DNA from: Clostridiales bacterium
GTDB lineage: Bacteria; Bacillota; Clostridia; Christensenellales; CAG-917
Direction of reading: 5' to 3'
Assembly (NCBI GenBank): GCA_022009995.1
Contig: CP091734.1
Span: forward strand, 496,001-560,000
Length of the DNA stretch: 64,000 nucleotides
Shown here: piece after piece, positions 48,401 through 59,351 of the stretch
How positions within the stretch are numbered: the stretch's first letter is position 1
Layout of the letters: each line of letters begins with the position of its first letter
Translations under genes and position numbers: made by a program
Notes under the pieces: model-generated
Database searches by the model: none
What the model saw: the letters and a program-made list of their open reading frames with translations, nothing else
What the model was told of the DNA's origin: nothing

Positions 48401-50642
48401 GCCTTCATATCGGGAACTTTATCGCCGTATATTATGTCGTCAACTTTTTTTATCGTGATTGTCGCCGCTTTTTTATTGACCTTGAATTCGACCGTGTTCA
48501 CGGTGATATTGTAAAACTTCGTCTTTTCGCCCGAAAGGGTTACCTCTGCCGTATACGTACCCACGTCGAGTTTTTCTGCAAATTCCGTTTCGGTTCTCGT
48601 GAAGTCACTTTCCTTGTCCGAAAGTTTCAACCCGCTGAAAGTAAAAGTTATTTTGGGCAGTTCGTCGCCGTACGTGAGTTCGGTTTTGTCCGACGTAACG
48701 GTTACCGTAAGGTTCGCCTTATTAATCGTAATCGTGCCGACGGTTGTGAGCGCAATATCGTAATTCTTTTCGGGATAATTTGCGCGTAAGACCGAATCCA
48801 CGTTTTCGATATTGTACGTGCCGACGTTATTTGCAACGTTGCCCGTTATTTTGGTATAGCCGAAGTGCAATTCGTATTTGCCGCTTTCAATCGTGTACGT
48901 TTCACCGTTTATGGCTGCGGTAAGGCTCGGCAAATTATCGCCGTATGTCAACTTGTCATCGTCGGGTGTAACGGTGGCGGAAACTTCCGCTTTATTTATC
49001 TTTACCGTGATTTCCCGACGTGTACGGGTTGTAGTTGTCGCCCCTGTTAACTCTTACAAAGTAATCGTATTCGCCGCAGTCGAGCGCCGACAAATCGACG
49101 TTTTGAAGCGGGAATGTTGCGCCGTCGGTGCCGTATGTTACGACGTCGTCCGCAAGAAGTCCGCTTATTCCGATTTTGGCGGTTTTATCGCCGTACGTCA
49201 TTGTGACGCCCTTTACTGTAATGCCCGAAATGTCAGCGCGGGATACGATAAGCGTTTTGTCTGCCGTAAAGTCATTTTCGACGGATCCGCAGTTTTCCAT
49301 TGACGCGACGATTTTGACGTTTGCCAGATATTCGCCCGCCGCAAGGTTTTGAAGGGTGAGCGACGATTCGGTTGTTTCTTCCGTCTTATAAATAACGTTA
49401 TCTTTATTTATTGTCCATATATACTTATAAGTAACGCCCGCGTGCAAAGTGGTGCCCTCGTTCGGCATTACACTAAATTCGGCGGTGCTGCTTTCCGTAA
49501 ACGTGAAGTCAGCGGGGGTATTAACCTTGAAACCGCCGATTGCGGAATCCATAAGCCTTAATTTCAGCGTAAGCGTAAAGTTTTCAGCCGGCATTGTCGG
49601 CAAATCGAGCTCGTCGATTCTCGTTCCGTCCGCTTTGTACCAACCGTCGTAATCAAGAATTGTAGTGTCGTACGTCGCGGCTTTGTCTGCCTTATCGAAA
49701 TGGCTGTCGATGGACGCGCCGTACTCAACCTCCGCCGTGTAAACCGTCGTGCCGTCAAAGTTAATAAACGTCAGCGTGAACTTCTTCGTTTCAAACTTTG
49801 CGTTGACGATAAGGTCGCTTGTGACGTTGTCGAACGATTTGTCCCATCTGACAAACTTTCGTCGCGGTATCGTACACGTTCGGCTGAGTTGCGGCAAAGC
49901 CGTGTTTCACCCTTTCAGTTTTGAGCGTCGTTTCGCCGTTTTTGAAAATAACCGTATACTCGTTAAGTTCGTACTCGGCGGAAACTTCAATATCTTCCGT
50001 CACCTTTGAAAAGTCTTTGTCCCATTTTGCAAAATGCATGCCTTCGGGCGGCGAAAGCCTAGCGGTATCGGGCGCGGTCGCGGCGGCTTCGTATTCCACC
50101 GTTTGGGTTTCAAGCACCTTTTCGCCGTCCTTAAACGTCACCGTGAACGTGTCGACGTCGTACACCGCGTTTATCGTAAGGTCGCTTGTGACCTTTGAAA
50201 AATCTTTGTCCCATTTTGAAAAAGTCTTGCCGTCCTTTTTGGGGACTTCGGGCGCGGTTACGGCAGAGCCGTGCGGGACGTTTGTAAAGGTTTCAAGCAC
50301 CTTTTCGCCGTCCATAAACGTTACGGTATATTTATTGATCGTCCATTTGACGTAAACCGTATCGCCGTTTTTGACTTTGGAATCCTTTGTAAGCGGCTTC
50401 AAAAAGTCCGCGTCGCGATACAGTCTTCCGGTGTATCCTTCTTTTTGAAGACTGAGCGTGAATAAGTCGGAAAACACGACGTTTTCCTTGTAAATGCTGC
50501 CGTCTTCGTCTTGGATTTTCACAATCACTTTCGTTTGTCCGTCTTTGTCAGCCACGTTGCTTTTGTTGCATGCAAACAGCGTAACAAGCCCGATTAAGAG
50601 CACGATACACACGAGCATTGTTTTTAATCCTTTTTTGCTCAT
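45404..50642 (-). CDS. Giant surface lipoprotein with InlB and MBG repeats (three frameshifts)
   Basis: About 1745 residues. Lipoprotein signal peptide (LFAC, Cys25) at MSKKGLKTMLVCIVLL. Residues about 80-340 hold InlB-type repeats (YTVTFMDGEKVLETF, FSKWDKDFSKVTSDLTI); residues about 500-1250 hold MBG-type repeats with the marks YGDELPKITF and ITINKAxxTV; the C-terminal third is beta-rich with NGTMNINGSFGGKV. Breaks near 49860, 49010 and 48140. The ATG overlaps the TGA of the preceding exported protein, and an ABC exporter heads the operon. Likely an adhesin or matrix protein. Long plus-strand frames across it are antisense shadows. Confidence 0.85.
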
Positions 50643-53600
50643 TCAACATCCTCCGCTACCACGGGATGAATTTTCATCCCTTGGCTTTCTTGGTTTTTTA
50701 TGCTTTCCTGCCATGACAGGTTTCTACTCGATTTATTATTATAAAGGTAAAATCTGAAATCGCCCGCACCCGCAGCCATAGGCAACATTTTGCCCTGATT
50801 TCGGATATTCTCGTCCTTGCTGTTTTCAAGCACCGAGATATTGACGTCGTACACGCCGAACTGCTTTGTTTCATCGTTCGCTCTTGTAAGGTCAAGGTAC
50901 GAATAGTTATATCCGCCGCCGTAAAACGCTATGCCGCCGTGGACGTATTCCGTCCCGCCGACGTTCAGGATTATATCGCGGCATTCCGACTTTACCTTTG
51001 CGACTTCTTCATCATTTCCGCAACGTTCATCGAAAGCCACGGATTTGCGTCGCCGGTAACTTCGATAAGCGTGCTGCTGTCAACGTTTGAAAGGTTTTTC
51101 CAGTCAAGCATTTTCACGTCGCCGACAATGCGAAGCGCCGACGCATACGAGGTCGCCGCGCATCCTTCCCACGTCGTTATCGTGCCGCCTAACAAGAATT
51201 CGCCCGAGAAGTGCGTTTCCATACCGACCGAGAACAACCCCGACGTTTCGAGCACCGAGTTTTTAAGCGTAACGTCGTTGATAAGATAATTGTCGTTGAA
51301 GTATTTGTCCGTCTTGTTGCTCTCGCTGTAAGGCGAATACGGATTGTTGTTTGCGTCAAGAAGTTTTCTTTGCACTTCGTTTGTCTGTTTCAGCGCGCGG
51401 TTGCTGCCGATTTTTAATATGAATTCGCGCGCGTTTGAAAGCACGCAACTTTCAATATGCACGTTTATCTTCTCATTTTGCACGTTAAACGCCGATTTAT
51501 CTTCAACAACAGGGCTTCCCATTGTGGATCCGCCCGCAAAAACTCTGACGACGGTGCGTCCGTTCGAGACGCGGCTGTTCAACAGTTTTGCGCTTTTTGC
51601 GATTTCAAGCGTAGTGCCGACGTAGTTGAGTTTCGACAAGTTGAATTGTCCGTCTTCTTCAAGAAGGCTATCGTCGCTGCAACCTTTTAAGACGACGTTG
51701 TTTATAAGCACGTTGTCCGTCTTTACAAGGAAAGAAATGTTGTCCTGTCCTTTGACGCTTGCGGACGATATCGCGACGAAATTCAATGGCCCTTTGAAAA
51801 TTTTCGGAAGCCCCGTCGCGTCCTTGCACTGCGTGAACTTGTCAGCGTTGATTTCAAAGCCGTTGCCGTAAACGTGGTTTTTGAACTCGATAAGGTATTG
51901 GACATACTTGTTCACAACGCCGTTTTCGCCACTTTTTTCAAGATTCTCAAGATACGTTTTGTCGTACGTGGTTATGAATTTTTTGACGTCTTTTTTGAGT
52001 TCGTCTTCGGTCATAGCCGTGCCGTCGTTTTTGACGCCCAGCATCACGTTGCTTGTCAGCACGACGATATGCCCGGCTTCGGTCACCGTTTTCAGTTCCT
52101 CGTAATTGCCAACGTTCCTGCCTTCTTTGACCGCGCGAAGTCTGATTTTCGCGCAGATGTTCGTGCCGAAGTATTGGTTATAATTTTTGAGTTCCGCATT
52201 AAGCGTGGTAAGCCCCGTTCCCGTCGCCCTGATTTCCGCAGAAACCGCGTCGGCGTTCGTCGCCGGTTGCGCCTTGCAGGAAAAGAGCGAATTATCGTCG
52301 GAAAACGCGACGTTCATAAATTCGTCCGTGAACGTTTCGGAGCCCGCTTCCGTGACAACCCTTACGAAAATCGTCCTTGTGTCCGGTCTTCCTTTGGGGT
52401 TTTTGCCGCCGATTGTCAGTATGTTTTCGATGCCGTACTCTTTCGCGCTGTCCGCAAACTCCATCGAGTACACGTTGGGCACGACGCGGATTGTCTTTTC
52501 GATTTCTTTGATGACTTTTCCGTCGTGCTCGGCAGTGATTTTGATTTTGGCAAAGCCCCTTTGCGTTGCGGTAATGTTTGCAAACTGCCCGTGTTGTTCA
52601 AGGGTTATTACGTCTGCGCCGTCGATTATTTCAAATTTCACGTCCGCGTCGTCATCGCTTTCGGAATATGCGACGTAGGTGACTTTCGTGTTATTTTTTT
52701 GCTTGATTTCGTCGCCTTCGCCGTCATAATACGACGTACGCACGTCAAGGTTATATTCGGTAAACTCCAAAGAAAAGTCCGTTGCGCCGACCTTTCCCGA
52801 AATTTCTTCGTTCAAAAATTCTTTGTCAAAAGACAAGGTCAATACGAATTTGTTTTCGGAAATCCTTTCGATTCCGCTTGCCGTGACTCCTTCGGGCAAA
52901 GTAAGGTTGGATATTTCAAGGGCGTCGTTTTTGCTTTCGACGAAAAGTTTTGCCGTTGTTGCGTTATTTTTCACGGTGACTTTCGCGCCGCTGCTTTTTC
53001 CGTTGACCGCAAAGCCCGTGCTGTCGGTATCGACGTTGACCTTGACGGTCAAGACCTTTTCAAGCCCTTCCCGTCCTTCGGGACAAGTAATTCTGACCTG
53101 CGTCTCGCCCGAAAACAGCGCCTGCGCCACGCCCGTGACGGCGTTGAGTTTCAGAATGTGATTGCCTCCGATTTCTTCAAATATCCTTGTTTCGCCCGAA
53201 AGGTTTTCGGGGTACAGTTCTGCGGAAAATACGTTTTCGCCGCCGTTTATCGAAACTACGTCGCTCGTGATTTCATCACCGTTGACTTTGGGATGAATTC
53301 TTAACACTTTCGTGGAATATGCGGAAACTATGACGCTGTCCTTAAATCCTTTCGGCGGAAATCGCCGTGATTTTCACCTTTCCTACGACGTTTTTTATAT
53401 AAAGTTTTCCTTTGATTATTTCAAATCCGTCGGGGGCTTCGTCGCCGCCGACGCCCGATATTTCAAACGAATATTTCTGATTCCTTGCGTTGACGGGCTG
53501 CACCTGCGCCAAAAACGCGATGGGGTCGTAATCGGCAACGTCCACGTCGATAAATCCGTCTTCGTTCTGCGTCGTGATTTGTATGCCCGTCACGGGAATG

Positions 53601-53695
53601 TCCGCGTAAACGCCCGCCGCTTTTCCCACGGAGAACAGCGCGATCAGAAACACAATCGGTATTATCATTATAAGCGCGATTATTTTCTTTTTCAT
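50639..53695 (-). CDS. Large exported beta-rich protein (two frameshifts)
   Basis: About 1018 residues with an N-terminal hydrophobic signal or anchor (MKKKIIALIMIIPIVFLIALFSVGKAAG). The first part resembles bacterial Ig-like modules (VTGIQITTQNEDGFIDVDVADYDPI and similar); the last 450 residues have short repeating beta-segments (DNVLINNVVLKGC, NDVTLKNSVLETSG, ALRIVGDVKML) suggesting a right-handed beta-helix. Breaks near 53355 and 51010. Overlaps the giant lipoprotein gene by four bases and begins one base after the exporter permease ends. No enzyme motif recognised; function unknown. Confidence 0.78.
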
Positions 53696-53696
53696 A

Positions 53697-55358
53697 TCAA
53701 TCCCCCTCCGTTACCCTGTCAAAGCGGGTTTTTATCCCGATAAGGTAATATAAAAGCGAGCCGACAAACTCCGCCGCCGCGCACACGCTCACGAAAACGT
53801 AAGTAAACCAGCGCATATCTTTGCCCCTGACGTTCGACAATACGTTGACGAAAAGGGGTATTCCGCCAAGAAGCATCGTCGACACAAGCCCCAGCACGAC
53901 GATTATCGACACGTTGTTGTTGCTTTCCCTCACGACGTTGTCTTCTTCCAGCGAAAACTGCGGACTGTTCAGATCCTTTCTTGTGGCGTACAGTATCTGC
54001 GACAACGCCATCATCGCGCCGACGAAAAACACGAATACGCCTTCGCCCGCCGACACGTATTTCTTTGCAAGAAGCACCGTCGCCGCAATGCCGACGGACA
54101 AGACCGCCACCGCAAAACTGAGTGCGATTTTCGCGCCCATAATCTCGTTTATCGAAAGCGGCAACGTCTTTTCGACGTAAAACGACTTTCCGTCGCGGCT
54201 GACGTTCGTCGCGCAGAACGTGTTCGTAAGCGCGCCGAAAAGCACCGTGAGCAAAATCGCCAACTCGAAATCGCTCTGAACGAAAACGAGCGACGTCAGG
54301 AAGTTTTTGCCGATGCCCATACAAAAATATACCATAAGCGGCATTATCGCCGCCACCGTGAAGTACTGCACCGCGTAATCGGGCGTGAACATCACGAGAT
54401 TGAATTCCTTTTTCAAAAGACTTAAAAACGGCGGGAGTTTTCTTGCCGCGGATTTTTTTGCAAAAATCATTATTGCGCCCGCCGTCGCGCGCGTTTTCAT
54501 CGCCTTGTTGTACAAAAGCGACGTTATGAGAATGCCGATTGCGCCCGTCGCGACGGTTATCGCCACGATTATCCCCAGATTTTTCCAGACGTCCGTTTTC
54601 AGTGTGAACGCCGCGATAAAGTTTGCGGGGACAAGGTTTTTCGTCAACGAAATTATCGTCGTCATCGTCTTTTCGGAAAAGAAAAACTTGATTTCGCCCG
54701 TTGACATAAGGGTTTTTAAGAAGTCGAGCACCGTCGCATAGCAATAAAACAGCGCGAAAAGCACCAGCGTTACTATCACCAGAAGGCAAACGTACTTCGA
54801 CGAGAAAAACTTTTTGACGTAATAATACGGCATCGCAAGCACGCTCGACACCGAAAGCGACATAACGGGAATAATAAACGCCGCAAGCAGCCCGAGAATC
54901 ACGTATCCCGCGCCCTGTTTCGTCACGCTTGCGAACACCGCCACGAACGGCACGAGAATCACAAACGCCGACAGCACCTGTTTTGCGTAAATGAAAATGA
55001 TTTTTGAATACAGTACGTCCGACGCCTTTATGGGAAGAGTCTGGATAATCATTCTGTCGTCGCTTTCAAAAATCGCGCGGTTTATTGCTACGACGCCGCC
55101 GATAACGTCGACCGCGAAAACGAATTCGTACACGAACGTCATTATTTCATATTGCCGCGCACGCACGTCGCGTACGCCGTTGAGCCTGATTTCGGTATAT
55201 TTCGCGACAAACGCGCCGAACACCTCGACAACGACGTACATAATGAACGCCGTCATCACAAGCGTAAGCAACGCGCCGACGATATCGATGCGTTTTTTGT
55301 CACGCTTGAAATAAGACAACTTTTCGGTCATCTGTTTTTTCAGAAGTACGCCCAGCAT
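53697..55358 (-). CDS. ABC-2-type exporter permease
   Basis: 553 intact residues with about 12 spans, twice the size of a simple ABC-2 permease, and two similar halves. Recognisable as the large exporter permease class paired with a separate ATPase (the stop codon overlaps the ATPase gene at 55358). Segments include FESDDRMIIQTLPIKASDVLYSKI and ATNVSRDGKSFYVEKTLPLSINEIMGAKI, the internal repeat. The cargo is unknown; co-transcription with two giant surface proteins suggests that it exports or assembles envelope material. Confidence 0.85.
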   Translation of the reverse strand: MLGVLLKKQMTEKLSYFKRDKKRIDIVGALLTLVMTAFIMYVVVEVFGAFVAKYTEIRLNGVRDVRARQYEIMTFVYEFVFAVDVIGGVVAINRAIFESDDRMIIQTLPIKASDVLYSKIIFIYAKQVLSAFVILVPFVAVFASVTKQGAGYVILGLLAAFIIPVMSLSVSSVLAMPYYYVKKFFSSKYVCLLVIVTLVLFALFYCYATVLDFLKTLMSTGEIKFFFSEKTMTTIISLTKNLVPANFIAAFTLKTDVWKNLGIIVAITVATGAIGILITSLLYNKAMKTRATAGAIMIFAKKSAARKLPPFLSLLKKEFNLVMFTPDYAVQYFTVAAIMPLMVYFCMGIGKNFLTSLVFVQSDFELAILLTVLFGALTNTFCATNVSRDGKSFYVEKTLPLSINEIMGAKIALSFAVAVLSVGIAATVLLAKKYVSAGEGVFVFFVGAMMALSQILYATRKDLNSPQFSLEEDNVVRESNNNVSIIVVLGLVSTMLLGGIPLFVNVLSNVRGKDMRWFTYVFVSVCAAAEFVGSLLYYLIGIKTRFDRVTEGD

Positions 55359-56125
55359 CAGTCTTCCTTATTAGTATCGTAATACTTTTCGATAAGTTCG
55401 TCGCCGTCGAATTTATCCTTGCCGGTGACGATGATTTTTTTGAGTTCGCCCGCGGCAATTATAATCACCCTGTCGCAAACCCTTTCCACGACGTCGAGAT
55501 TGTGCGACGAAAACAAAATGGTTTTGCCCGTCTGCACGTACTCGCGCATATAGTTTATGACGGCGTTCTGCGTGCGGGGATCGAGACCGAGCATCGGCTC
55601 GTCAAGAAGCCACAGCCGCGGCTCGTGAATGAGCGAACCCATCATACATATTTTCTGTTTCATTCCGTGGGAGTATCCCGAAATAAGTTTGTTTATGCTG
55701 TCGCCGAGCTTGAATACCCCTTCCAGCTCCTTGATTTTCTCGTCGCGCTTTTCGTACGGCACGCCGTAAACGTCGCTCATAAAAGAAAGATATTGCATAC
55801 CCGTCATTTTTGTGAACACCGTGTGATTGTCGGTGACGAAAGAAAAATTGCGTTTTGCATCCACGGGATTTTTCGACACGTCGTAACCCGACACGGTTAT
55901 CGTGCCGGAACTTAACGGAATCATTCCCGTGATGCATTTAAGAGTGGTGGATTTTCCTGCGCCGTTTGCGCCAAGGATACCGACGACTTCCCCTTCCGCA
56001 CAAGAAAAAGAGATGTCTTTTACGGCATAATCGGATTTTTTGCCGTACTTTTTGAAAAGATTTTTTACTTCAAGGGGCAACGAGCCGTCGATCGGCGTGC
56101 CAAGTGTTTTTTTATTATTTTTCAT
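55358..56125 (-). CDS. ABC exporter ATPase
   Basis: 255 residues. Walker A GANGAGKST, Q-loop FVTDNHTVF, signature ISGYSHGMKQK, Walker B RLWLLDEPMLGLDPR and switch SSHNLDVVERVCDR. The signature SGYSHGMKQ is the ABC-2 exporter form. ATG 56125 follows AAGGG; 26 codons of upstream in-frame sequence are leader. First gene of the four-gene operon reaching 45404. Confidence 0.92.
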   Translation of the reverse strand: MKNNKKTLGTPIDGSLPLEVKNLFKKYGKKSDYAVKDISFSCAEGEVVGILGANGAGKSTTLKCITGMIPLSSGTITVSGYDVSKNPVDAKRNFSFVTDNHTVFTKMTGMQYLSFMSDVYGVPYEKRDEKIKELEGVFKLGDSINKLISGYSHGMKQKICMMGSLIHEPRLWLLDEPMLGLDPRTQNAVINYMREYVQTGKTILFSSHNLDVVERVCDRVIIIAAGELKKIIVTGKDKFDGDELIEKYYDTNKED

Positions 56126-56208
56126 TGTGTCCCTTATCTTCAAGTAATGTATCGCGTATGCACGCGTGCGTGTTCTAATAAAAATTATTAGATACCTTAT
56201 CATATAAC

Positions 56209-56237
56209 ATCATATAACCAAAAAACATATTTGTCAA
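56209..56237 (-). promoter_or_regulatory. Promoter of the exporter and surface-protein operon
   Basis: Minus-strand TTGACA (56232-56237), 17-base spacer, TATGAT (56209-56214). The leader of about 75 bases holds CTAATAA/TTATTAG and GCACGCGTGC palindromes. Confidence 0.7.
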
Positions 56238-56317
56238 CAATAAAACCGCCCGAAACGCCTTTTGTTTCGTTATTCAACTTTTTGTATAGTATTTGCAAAA
56301 AATAAATATCGCCGCTC

Positions 56318-56371
56318 TTGACAAATAAAAAATATGGTTTTATACTATATTTACATACCCCCATAGGGTAT
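56318..56371 (+). promoter_or_regulatory. Promoter and CsoR operator of the copper operon
   Basis: TTGACA (56318-56323), 17-base spacer, TATACT (56341-56346), then ATACCCCCATAGGGTAT (56355-56371), the palindrome type bound by CsoR repressors, placed over the transcription start. Confidence 0.85.
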
Positions 56372-56397
56372 ATTGAAAATTAACGGAGAATAACAAA

Positions 56398-56721
56398 ATG
56401 GAAAACGTAAAATGCGCCGAAATATCGTGCGCCGATTGCTGCCGAAAGAAGCACACGCCGCGCGACGAAAAATCTCTCAAATGCCTGAACGACAGGTTAA
56501 ACCGTATAATCGGACAGTTAAACGGCATAAAAAATATGTTGAACGACAATCGTTATTGCGGCGACATACTCGTGCAGTTGTCCGCCGCCGAAAGCGCGCT
56601 GTCGGCATTCGGGTATGAAATTCTGTCCGACCATTTCAAAACCTGCGTCGTCGAAAACGTGAAAGACGGAAACACCGCAATCCTTGACGAGGCGGTTGAA
56701 CTCATTAAAAAACTGAAATAG
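56398..56721 (+). CDS. csoR: CsoR-family copper-sensing repressor
   Basis: 107 residues, an all-helical repressor released by Cu(I). The ligand set is visible: Cys in RYCGDILVQLSAAESAL, then His and Cys in LSDHFKTCVVENV, the CsoR C-H-C pattern. An N-terminal Cys-rich tag (CAEISCADCCRKKH) precedes the core and may add a metal site. GGAGA lies nine bases before the ATG. First gene of csoR-copA-copZ. Intact. Confidence 0.9.
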   Translation: MENVKCAEISCADCCRKKHTPRDEKSLKCLNDRLNRIIGQLNGIKNMLNDNRYCGDILVQLSAAESALSAFGYEILSDHFKTCVVENVKDGNTAILDEAVELIKKLK

Positions 56722-56728
56722 TTAAATT

Positions 56729-59017
56729 ATGGAAAAACTTAAATTCAACGTTTACGGTATGAGTTGCTCGGCGTGCGCCGCGCGCGTCGATAAGGTCGTA
56801 AGGGAACTTGACGGCGTAAAAGACGTCGCCGTGAACCTTCTCACAAATCAGATGGTCGTCGACTTTGACGAGCCTGCCACTGTCGAAAAAATCGAACGCG
56901 CCGTTTCGGGCGCGGGGTATAAAGCCGCTCTTTTTAACGACAAATCGCAAAAAAAGGAAAAAGTCAATCCGCTTATCCGCTCGATAATCCGCCTTGCCGT
57001 GTCCGCCGTCCTGCTTATCCCCCTTATGTACGTTTCGATGGGCGGCGTTATGTTCGGTTGGGATATTGGCGCGCTGAACGGCAACCCGATGGGTATCGCT
57101 ATATACGAACTTGTGTTCTCTTTCGTCATACTTGTCATCAACGGAAAGTTTTTCGTGAGCGGCACAAAGGCGATTTTCCACCGCGCGCCGAATATGGATA
57201 CTCTTGTGTCGATGGGCAGCGGCATTTCTTTCGTATACAGCGTCGCGCTTATGATCCGCGCAGGCGTAAATACCGCATATCTTCATCATCTTCCGCACAC
57301 CTTGTACTTTGAGTCGGCGGCGATGATACTTGTGCTTATCACCCTTGGAAAAACGCTGGAAATTTACAGCAAAGGAAAAACCACGTCCGCGATAAAAGGG
57401 TTGATGAATCTTGCCCCCGAAACCGCAAGGGTTATTAAGGACGGCGAAGAAAAAGAAATTCCGCTCTCGAACCTTTCGACGGGCGACGCGTTTGTCGTAC
57501 GCCCCGGCGAGAACTTCCCCGCGGACGGCGTAATATTGTCGGGGAGCGGCTCCGTCAACGAATCGGCGGTAACGGGCGAAAGTATGCCCGTCGATAAATC
57601 CGTCGGCGATAAGGTTATTTCCGGCACGACGAACGTCAACGGTTATATCACCGCAAAAGCCACTTCCGTCGGCGGAGATTCCACGCTCGGGCGCATCGTC
57701 AAACTTGTGCAGGACGCGTCCGCTTCAAAGCCCCGATTGCAAAAACGGCAGATAAAGTGTCCGGAATATTCGTGCCAAGCGTCATTTGCGTCGCAATCGT
57801 TACTTTTATCGTGTGGATTGCCGTCACGAAAAACTTTGCGACTTCCCTTACGCACGCAATATCCGTGCTCGTCATAAGTTGCCCGTGCGCCTTAGGTCTT
57901 GCAACCCCCGTCGCCATTATGGTCGGCAGCGGAAAAGGCGCGAAAAACGGGCTTTTGTTCAAGACGGCAACCGCCCTTGAAGAAGCGGGAAAAACAGATA
58001 TCGTCGTCCTGGACAAGACGGGCACCATAACGAAAGGCACGCCTGTCGTCACCGACGTTTCGGCTTTATCGGGTGAGTCCGAAGAAGAAATTATCGCGCT
58101 TTCCGCAAGCCTTGAAAAAGGCAGTTCGCACCCGCTTGCGACGGCGATCGTGCGCTTTTCGGAAGAAAAAAACATAACGGTTTTCACCCCTGAAAAGTTT
58201 GAAAACCTTTCGGGACACGGCGTGAAAGGAATCGTGAGCGGCAACGAAATCGTCATCGGAAACGCCGCCCTTATGAAAGATATCGGCGCGGCGGCAAACG
58301 ACGCTTTCCCGACAGGCGAAAAGTTCGCGCGGGACGGCAAAACCCCGTTGTACGTTGCGAAAAACAATAAAATTATCGGCGTCATCGCCGTGTCGGACGA
58401 GCTGAAATCAGATAGCGCGGGCGCGATAAAACGAATGAAAGAACAAGGTCTGTTCGTAACCATGCTTACGGGCGACAACGCGCTCAGCGCAAATGCGGTT
58501 GCAAAAACCTGCGACGTCGACTGCGTTATCCCGGACGTTCTTCCCGACGAAAGACGCCGTTTTGTCAAACCTTCAAAAGTACGGAAAGGTCGTCATGGTC
58601 GGCGACGGAATCAACGACGCTCCCGCCCTTACCCGCGCGGACGTCGGCATTGCAATCGGCGCGGGCACCGACGTCGCAATCGACAGCGCGGACGTCGTGC
58701 TGATGAAGTCGGAACTTTCGGACGTGCCGCGCGCGATAAGCCTTTCCCGTCGCACCCTTCTGAATATCCGCGAAAACCTGTTCTGGGCGTTTATTTACAA
58801 CGTCGTGTGCATTCCCATCGCCGCAGGCGTGTTCTCTCCGCTTGGCGTTACGCTGAATCCCATGTGGGGCGCGGCGGCAATGAGCCTTTCAAGCGTATGC
58901 GTCGTGCTGAACGCGTTAAGACTTAATCTTATCAACCTTGACAAACCCGTAAAACACAGGAAAAGTCGTGAAAATCGACGTGAACGATATTTCAAAAACC
59001 AAAAACACCGAAATTAA
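56729..59017 (+). CDS. copA: Copper-exporting P1B ATPase (two frameshifts)
   Basis: About 762 residues. One N-terminal HMA domain (GMSCSACAARV), then the membrane domain with SCPCALGLATP, actuator TGESMPVDK, phosphorylation site LDKTGTITKG, HP motif GSSHPLATAIV, MLTGDN and GDGINDAPAL, and the C-terminal spans with NPMWGAAAMSLSS typical of Cu(I) exporters. Breaks near 57732 and 58560. The last 20 residues (KHRKSRENRRERYF) are basic. Seven bases after csoR. Confidence 0.94.
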
Positions 59018-59033
59018 AAAAGGAGAACAAAGT

Positions 59034-59243
59034 ATGAAAAAAACGTTGAAAATCGAAGGTATGATGTGCGCGCATTGCGTGGCTCACGTGAAATCCGCCC
59101 TGCAAAAAGTCGACGGCGTGCAGGACGTCGAAGTGTCGCTTGAAAACAAAACGGCGGTCGTAACTCTTACGTCGGACGTAAGTAACGACGTGTTGAAATC
59201 CGCGGTTACAAACGAAGGCTACGAAGTCGTCGAAATAGAATAA
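59034..59243 (+). CDS. copZ: Copper chaperone, HMA protein
   Basis: 69-residue HMA-domain protein with EGMMCAHCVAHVKSAL; MxCxxC is the Cu(I) site, and GVQDVEVSLENKTAVVTL the following beta-strand pattern. ATG 59034 follows AAAGGAGAACAAAGT. Delivers Cu(I) to CopA and, in related bacteria, to CsoR. Intact. Confidence 0.92.
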   Translation: MKKTLKIEGMMCAHCVAHVKSALQKVDGVQDVEVSLENKTAVVTLTSDVSNDVLKSAVTNEGYEVVEIE

Positions 59244-59321
59244 AAAACCGCCAAAAACCACTTTCTCGTCAAAAACAAAACTTTAATTTGTCGTTTTTGA
59301 AAGATAAACGCCGAAAAAGAA

Positions 59322-59346
59322 GGGATAACGCAAAATGCGTTATCCC
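59322..59346. terminator. Bidirectional terminator between copZ and the ABC-F gene
   Basis: GGGATAACGCA and TGCGTTATCCC form a perfect 11-bp stem around AAA, with GATTTTT on the plus side and TTCTTTTT on the minus side. Confidence 0.88.
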
Positions 59347-59351
59347 GATTT

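Noticed and set aside
46520..53304. Two long plus-strand frames (46520-48271 and 51874-53304)
   Set aside because: Both run antisense to the giant surface-protein genes and show no domain, signal peptide or ribosome binding site.
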